From the NCBI GenBank assembly GCA_964634605.1, contig CAZWLJ010000055.1, forward strand, positions 1-16,145: DNA of 16,145 nt, read 5' to 3'. Made by a program: the position numbers and the translations under genes. The number at the start of each line of letters is the position of its first letter. Positions within the stretch are counted from its first letter, which is position 1. This document shows, in pieces, positions 12,855 to 16,145 of this stretch. Below the pieces are notes generated by a model. It was not told the origin of the DNA, ran no database searches, and saw nothing but the letters and a program-made list of their open reading frames with translations. This DNA comes from UPXZ01 sp964634605 (lineage in GTDB: Bacteria; Bacteroidota; Bacteroidia; Bacteroidales; Paludibacteraceae).

Positions 12855-15548
12855 ATGAGTAATACCATGAAGATACACCTTAACATACCTTATTTTACCC
12901 ACTGGGGGCAACGTTTTTTAGTTTCGGGCAATGTGGACGTACTTGGTAACGGAGATTTCAGCAAGGCGCTTTCACTTAGTCTGAATGGTCACGAAAACTG
13001 GTACGGCGAATTTGAATGCGAGCTGCCATCGGATGAAACGCTGAAATACAGGTATATCCTCTACGATGAAAATACCGGCAAATATACCGAAGAGTGGGGC
13101 GATAACCGAACCGTTGTAAGGTATAAAAACGTGGTGAATTACCATTGTTTTGACACATGGAATGCCGCCGGAAGTGTCGAAAATGTGTTCATGACTTCTC
13201 CTTTCCGGAAAGTACTGCTGAAACCTTCCCTTTCATTATCCGTAAGCAAACAACCCGCAACATACACTCACCGGTTCATCGTTAAAGCTCCGATGCTGAA
13301 ACCAAACCAGGTGCTTTGCATCATAGGCAACTGTAACGAGCTTGGCAACTGGACTGTATCGAAACCCGTGCTGATGAACCTCATCAACGATGAGTGGGAA
13401 CTTAAAATCAATCTGAGCAAATCCGGTACCGAGATTCATTACAAATACGGTATTTACGATGCCGAAGCCGGACATTTCCTGTATTTCGAACAGGGGCCCG
13501 ACCGTTTTGCTCCTGTTATCGGCAGTTCAGTCGTTCAGGCGAATGACGGTTTCATTCGTCACGATAATCAGTCGTGGCACGGAGCCGGATTAGGATTGCC
13601 TGTATTCAGTATCCGCACCCGTAAGAGTTTTGGAGTGGGCGATTTCGCCGACCTGAAACTGCTCGTGGACTGGTCGGAGAAAATCGGTATGAAGCTGATT
13701 CAGCTTTTACCTCTCAACGACACAACCGGTACCCATACCGAGCTTGATGTGCTTCCCTATGCAGCAATATCGGCGTTTGCGCTTAATCCGTTGTTTCTGA
13801 ATCTGCCTGCACTCGGAGCCATGCCCGACAATAGTTTCATGAAACAACAGTATCTGCCCAAGCAGGCAGAACTGAATGCTCTCCCGCTGATTTCTTTTCT
13901 GGAAGTGATTAATTTCAAACTGAAATATGCCCGGGAAGCCTATATGCACCAGAAATCCACTTTTCTGAATAATCCGGAATTTAACGATTTCTTTGAAAAA
14001 AATGCCTACTGGCTTGTTCCTTACGCGGCTTACTGCGTGCTGCGCGATCGTTTCGGAACAAATGATTATCGTCAGTGGAAAGAGTTTGCACAGTACGACG
14101 AAATAAAAATTGCCGGATTCACATCGCCGGATCAATCGCATTTCGACGAAGTGGGCGTAAATTATTATATCCAGTTTCATCTCCACAAGCAGCTGAACGA
14201 TGCCGGAATCTATGCCAACGAGCATGGTATTGTGCTGAAAGGCGACATACCCATAGGTGTAAACCGCAACAGCGTGGATACCTGGGTGACTCCCGAATTG
14301 TTTCATATGAATATGAACGCTGGTGCTCCGCCCGATATGTTTGCCATCAAAGGACAAAACTGGTCGCTGCCTACCTACAACTGGGAAGCAATGAAGAATA
14401 CCGGCTTCAAATGGTGGAAACAACGTTTCGCTCAGATGTCAAACTATTTCGATACATTCCGGATCGACCATATACTCGGATTCTTCCGTATCTGGGAAAT
14501 CCCTTCCAGTCACGTCGAAGGCATTATGGGACATCTGAACCCATCCATTCCGGTGTATATCAATGAATTTGACGAAAAAGGAATCCGGTTTGATTACAAC
14601 CGTTTCTGCAAACCTTATATCACCGATCAGATTCTTTACGATTTCTTTGGCAGTGAAGCTGCCTGGGTAAAAGCCAATTGCCTGCAGGTGGAAGAAGGAT
14701 GGATTCTCCGGTTGAAACCTCAATATAAGAACCAGGCAGATGTGGAAAAAATGTATAAGGACGGCGAAATATCCGAGAAAGTAAAATTCGGACTTTATGA
14801 CCTGATTTCTAACGTGTTATTCTTCGAAGTGGAAGGCTCCGGCGGTACGCAGTTTTATCCCCGCTACGGCATGCATTATCTGCGTACCTATGCCGAACTG
14901 GACGAACACACGAAGAAAGGACTTGACGAACTGTACATTCATTATTACTATCACCGGCAGGATGAAAACTGGTATCAATCAGGGATGGACAAGCTTCCGG
15001 CGCTGAAGCGTGCTACCAACATGCTCATTTGCGGCGAAGACCTGGGAATGATGAATCCGGCAGTGACATCGGTCATGAAAGAGCTGGGTATCTTAAGCCT
15101 GGAAATTCAGCGTGCACCCAAAAGCAATAAAATTGATTTCGCTCATCCCAATGATGCGGCTTATTTGTCGGTTGTCACACCTTCGACACACGATATGAGT
15201 ACTATCCGCGGCTGGTGGGAGGAAGACCGTGCCGTTACACAGCAATTCTACAACCAGCAACTCGGCCACTGGGGCGAGGCACCGTATTTTTGCGAGTGGT
15301 GGATTTCGCGCGATGTAATTCTGCAGCATCTCTATTCGCCCGCCATGTGGGCTATTTTCCAGATGCAGGATTTACTGGGGATCTCCGAAAAACTCCGCCG
15401 TGAAAATCCGCACGAAGAACGCATCAACGACCCTTCCAACTCCGAAGCCAGCTGGCGGTACAGAATGCACATTGCCATCGAAGATCTGATGGAGGAAGAA
15501 GAATTTAACAACGAACTGAGAAACTTCATCGTGCAATCGGGGAGATAA
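12855..15548 (+). CDS. malQ: 4-alpha-glucanotransferase (GH77), DPE2-like, with two CBM20 domains
   Basis: A cytosolic 897-residue amylomaltase with no signal peptide. It transfers glucosyl or maltodextrin units between alpha-1,4-glucans and acts in maltose and glycogen turnover. Residues about 5-105 and 135-230 are two starch-binding CBM20 domains (SGNVDVLGNGD and IGNCNELGNWTVSKPV). The GH77 barrel runs from about 245 (LPVFSIRTRKSFGVGDF) to the end. Catalytic residues: nucleophile Asp538 in FRIDH, acid/base Glu728 in GEDLG, and transition-state Asp780 in PSTHD. The nucleophile and acid/base are 190 residues apart, against about 47 in compact amylomaltases. This insertion, together with the tandem CBM20 domains, is the architecture of plant DPE2 and its bacterial relatives, which favour maltose as donor and branched glucan as acceptor. 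A start at Met5 (12867) is possible. It is transcribed alone, divergent from prs. Confidence 0.96.
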   Translation: MSNTMKIHLNIPYFTHWGQRFLVSGNVDVLGNGDFSKALSLSLNGHENWYGEFECELPSDETLKYRYILYDENTGKYTEEWGDNRTVVRYKNVVNYHCFDTWNAAGSVENVFMTSPFRKVLLKPSLSLSVSKQPATYTHRFIVKAPMLKPNQVLCIIGNCNELGNWTVSKPVLMNLINDEWELKINLSKSGTEIHYKYGIYDAEAGHFLYFEQGPDRFAPVIGSSVVQANDGFIRHDNQSWHGAGLGLPVFSIRTRKSFGVGDFADLKLLVDWSEKIGMKLIQLLPLNDTTGTHTELDVLPYAAISAFALNPLFLNLPALGAMPDNSFMKQQYLPKQAELNALPLISFLEVINFKLKYAREAYMHQKSTFLNNPEFNDFFEKNAYWLVPYAAYCVLRDRFGTNDYRQWKEFAQYDEIKIAGFTSPDQSHFDEVGVNYYIQFHLHKQLNDAGIYANEHGIVLKGDIPIGVNRNSVDTWVTPELFHMNMNAGAPPDMFAIKGQNWSLPTYNWEAMKNTGFKWWKQRFAQMSNYFDTFRIDHILGFFRIWEIPSSHVEGIMGHLNPSIPVYINEFDEKGIRFDYNRFCKPYITDQILYDFFGSEAAWVKANCLQVEEGWILRLKPQYKNQADVEKMYKDGEISEKVKFGLYDLISNVLFFEVEGSGGTQFYPRYGMHYLRTYAELDEHTKKGLDELYIHYYYHRQDENWYQSGMDKLPALKRATNMLICGEDLGMMNPAVTSVMKELGILSLEIQRAPKSNKIDFAHPNDAAYLSVVTPSTHDMSTIRGWWEEDRAVTQQFYNQQLGHWGEAPYFCEWWISRDVILQHLYSPAMWAIFQMQDLLGISEKLRRENPHEERINDPSNSEASWRYRMHIAIEDLMEEEEFNNELRNFIVQSGR

Positions 15549-15573
15549 TCACACCTGACAATTATTAAAAATG

Positions 15574-15616
15574 CAATCCCCGGAACACCTAAAAAGGTTC
15601 CGGGGATTGTTATTTA
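15574..15616 (+). terminator. Intrinsic terminator of the 4-alpha-glucanotransferase gene
   Basis: A perfect 13-bp stem, CAATCCCCGGAAC (15574-15586) with GTTCCGGGGATTG (15597-15609), has a 10-nt loop and is followed by TTATTT. It begins 25 nt past the stop codon at 15548. Confidence 0.92.
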
Positions 15617-15619
15617 ATA

Positions 15620-15888
15620 AAAATCATAATCAGAAGTTCTGACCGGGAGTTTTATTGACCAACATTCTATCTGCTGTCGCACGCATCTTTTCATGAAACA
15701 AAACAAGATGGTTTTTTAGGTTACCACATCAAGGGCAGTTCGTGACCTGTGCCAGTCTTATACTGTATGTTGTTGGCACGATAACAAATTCACGCCAGCG
15801 GGAGAGGGATTTTCCTTTTCATACAATTTTTCTTTGCCCGGTGAAACATATAGAATAAAATTATAAGTAGGGATATTTTTCAAATCAC
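15620..15888. other. Gene-poor intergenic stretch
   Basis: No reading frame here is convincingly coding. It contains GTGCCA (15749-15754) and TGGCAC (15774-15779), an inverted repeat with a 19-nt spacer and outer GTT/AAC ends at 15738 and 15785. It also holds a short stop-bounded plus-strand frame from about 15721 to 15870 that lacks a start codon, whose last 25 codons look protein-like but match nothing I know. Confidence 0.4.
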
Positions 15889-16140
15889 TTAATTTGCTTT
15901 GTTTTTGCTAAATAATATTATTCCCCAACCACTTATACCATCATTTCTTATAAGCAATATAATTGAAAATATAATTGCCGTCATAAGTGGTTGCATATAA
16001 TTACTGATAATTAAGCCATATTTTGGTGCAATAAAAAAACCTATAATTATTTCTAATATTATCGAAAGATAAAAGATATAAATTCCTGTTTTATTATATC
16101 TAATAACCAATAAAAGCGCAATTGTTCGAATAATAGTCAT
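15889..16140 (-). CDS. Small hydrophobic membrane protein, possibly the C-terminal part of a longer gene
   Basis: An 83-codon minus-strand frame dominated by Ile, Leu and Phe. Residues about 3-14, 18-37 and 50-66 look like transmembrane segments, and the tail is polar (SKNKAN). The first segment is short and the frame stays open for the five bases between the ATG at 16140 and the window edge, so the gene may begin further right and be truncated here. No domain is recognised. The surrounding DNA is clearly more AT-rich than prs or malQ, and no promoter can be assessed. A coding role is supported by the regular spacing of hydrophobic segments, but AT-rich DNA readily yields Ile/Leu-rich frames, so confidence is limited. 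Confidence 0.5.
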   Translation of the reverse strand: MTIIRTIALLLVIRYNKTGIYIFYLSIILEIIIGFFIAPKYGLIISNYMQPLMTAIIFSIILLIRNDGISGWGIILFSKNKAN

Positions 16141-16145
16141 TGTTC

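Noticed and set aside
13707..14423. A 238-codon minus-strand open frame inside the glucanotransferase gene
   Set aside because: It lies wholly opposite a GH77 gene with intact catalytic motifs and has no recognisable domain, promoter or terminator of its own.
15738..15785. Possible integron attC site (GTT...GTGCCA...TGGCAC...AAC)
   Set aside because: The GTT and AAC ends are in the reverse arrangement to attC core sites (AAC-side left, GTTRRRY right), the arms are asymmetric, and no integrase is visible.
15721..15870. Short plus-strand frame ending FSFSYNFSLPGETYRIKL as a gene or pseudogene
   Set aside because: It has no start codon, is bounded by close stops, and I cannot match it to a family; kept only as a note within the intergenic region.
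1..16145. CRISPR array, insertion sequence, tRNA/rRNA, toxin-antitoxin or phage-defence locus
   Set aside because: No regularly spaced repeats, transposase motifs, RNA gene sequences or defence-protein domains were seen on either strand.

Overview
The window looks like chromosomal DNA of a free-living or environmental Bacteroidota (Bacteroidia-like; I cannot place it to genus). The evidence is a TonB-dependent receptor with an N-terminal carboxypeptidase-regulatory-like domain paired with a DUF4249 lipoprotein, a C-terminal Por/type IX secretion sorting domain, a FISUMP-domain lipoprotein, a CBM20-bearing GH77 enzyme, and TAnnTTTG-type -7 promoter elements upstream of most genes.

Layout, left to right. 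(1) 11-3497, minus strand: a two-gene outer-membrane operon (TonB-dependent receptor, then DUF4249 lipoprotein, 4 nt apart). (2) 3740-4840 and 5018-5917, minus strand: two secreted coiled-coil proteins, one with a signal peptide and an Ala/Lys/Glu-rich rod, one a probable lipoprotein. Each has its own intrinsic terminator. (3) 6293-9775, minus strand: a large exported GH105 (unsaturated rhamnogalacturonyl hydrolase-like) protein with Ig-like modules, a ThuA/amidotransferase-like module and a T9SS sorting domain. It is followed by about 150 nt of hairpin-rich sequence and then a terminator. (4) 9776-11640: a visibly AT-richer stretch with a small single-pass membrane ORF and an FN3-FISUMP lipoprotein that has a palindrome just upstream of its -7 element. 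(5) 11641-12585, minus strand: ribose-phosphate pyrophosphokinase (prs). (6) 12855-15548, plus strand: a DPE2-like 4-alpha-glucanotransferase with two CBM20 domains, divergent from prs, ending in a strong terminator. (7) 15620-16145: a gene-poor, AT-rich tail with a small hydrophobic reading frame that runs into the window edge.

The genes do not form one pathway. Cell-envelope and secreted proteins fill the left two thirds, and housekeeping or central carbohydrate genes (PRPP synthesis, maltodextrin/glycogen turnover) fill the right third. Almost every unit has its own promoter and terminator, so I infer mostly monocistronic transcription apart from the receptor/DUF4249 pair. I found no RNA gene, CRISPR array, insertion sequence, toxin-antitoxin pair or defence system, and no strong candidate for a new multi-gene system. 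The items most worth a second look are the hairpin-rich 3' region of the GH105 gene, the modular GH105 protein itself, the palindrome upstream of the FISUMP gene, and the paired coiled-coil proteins.
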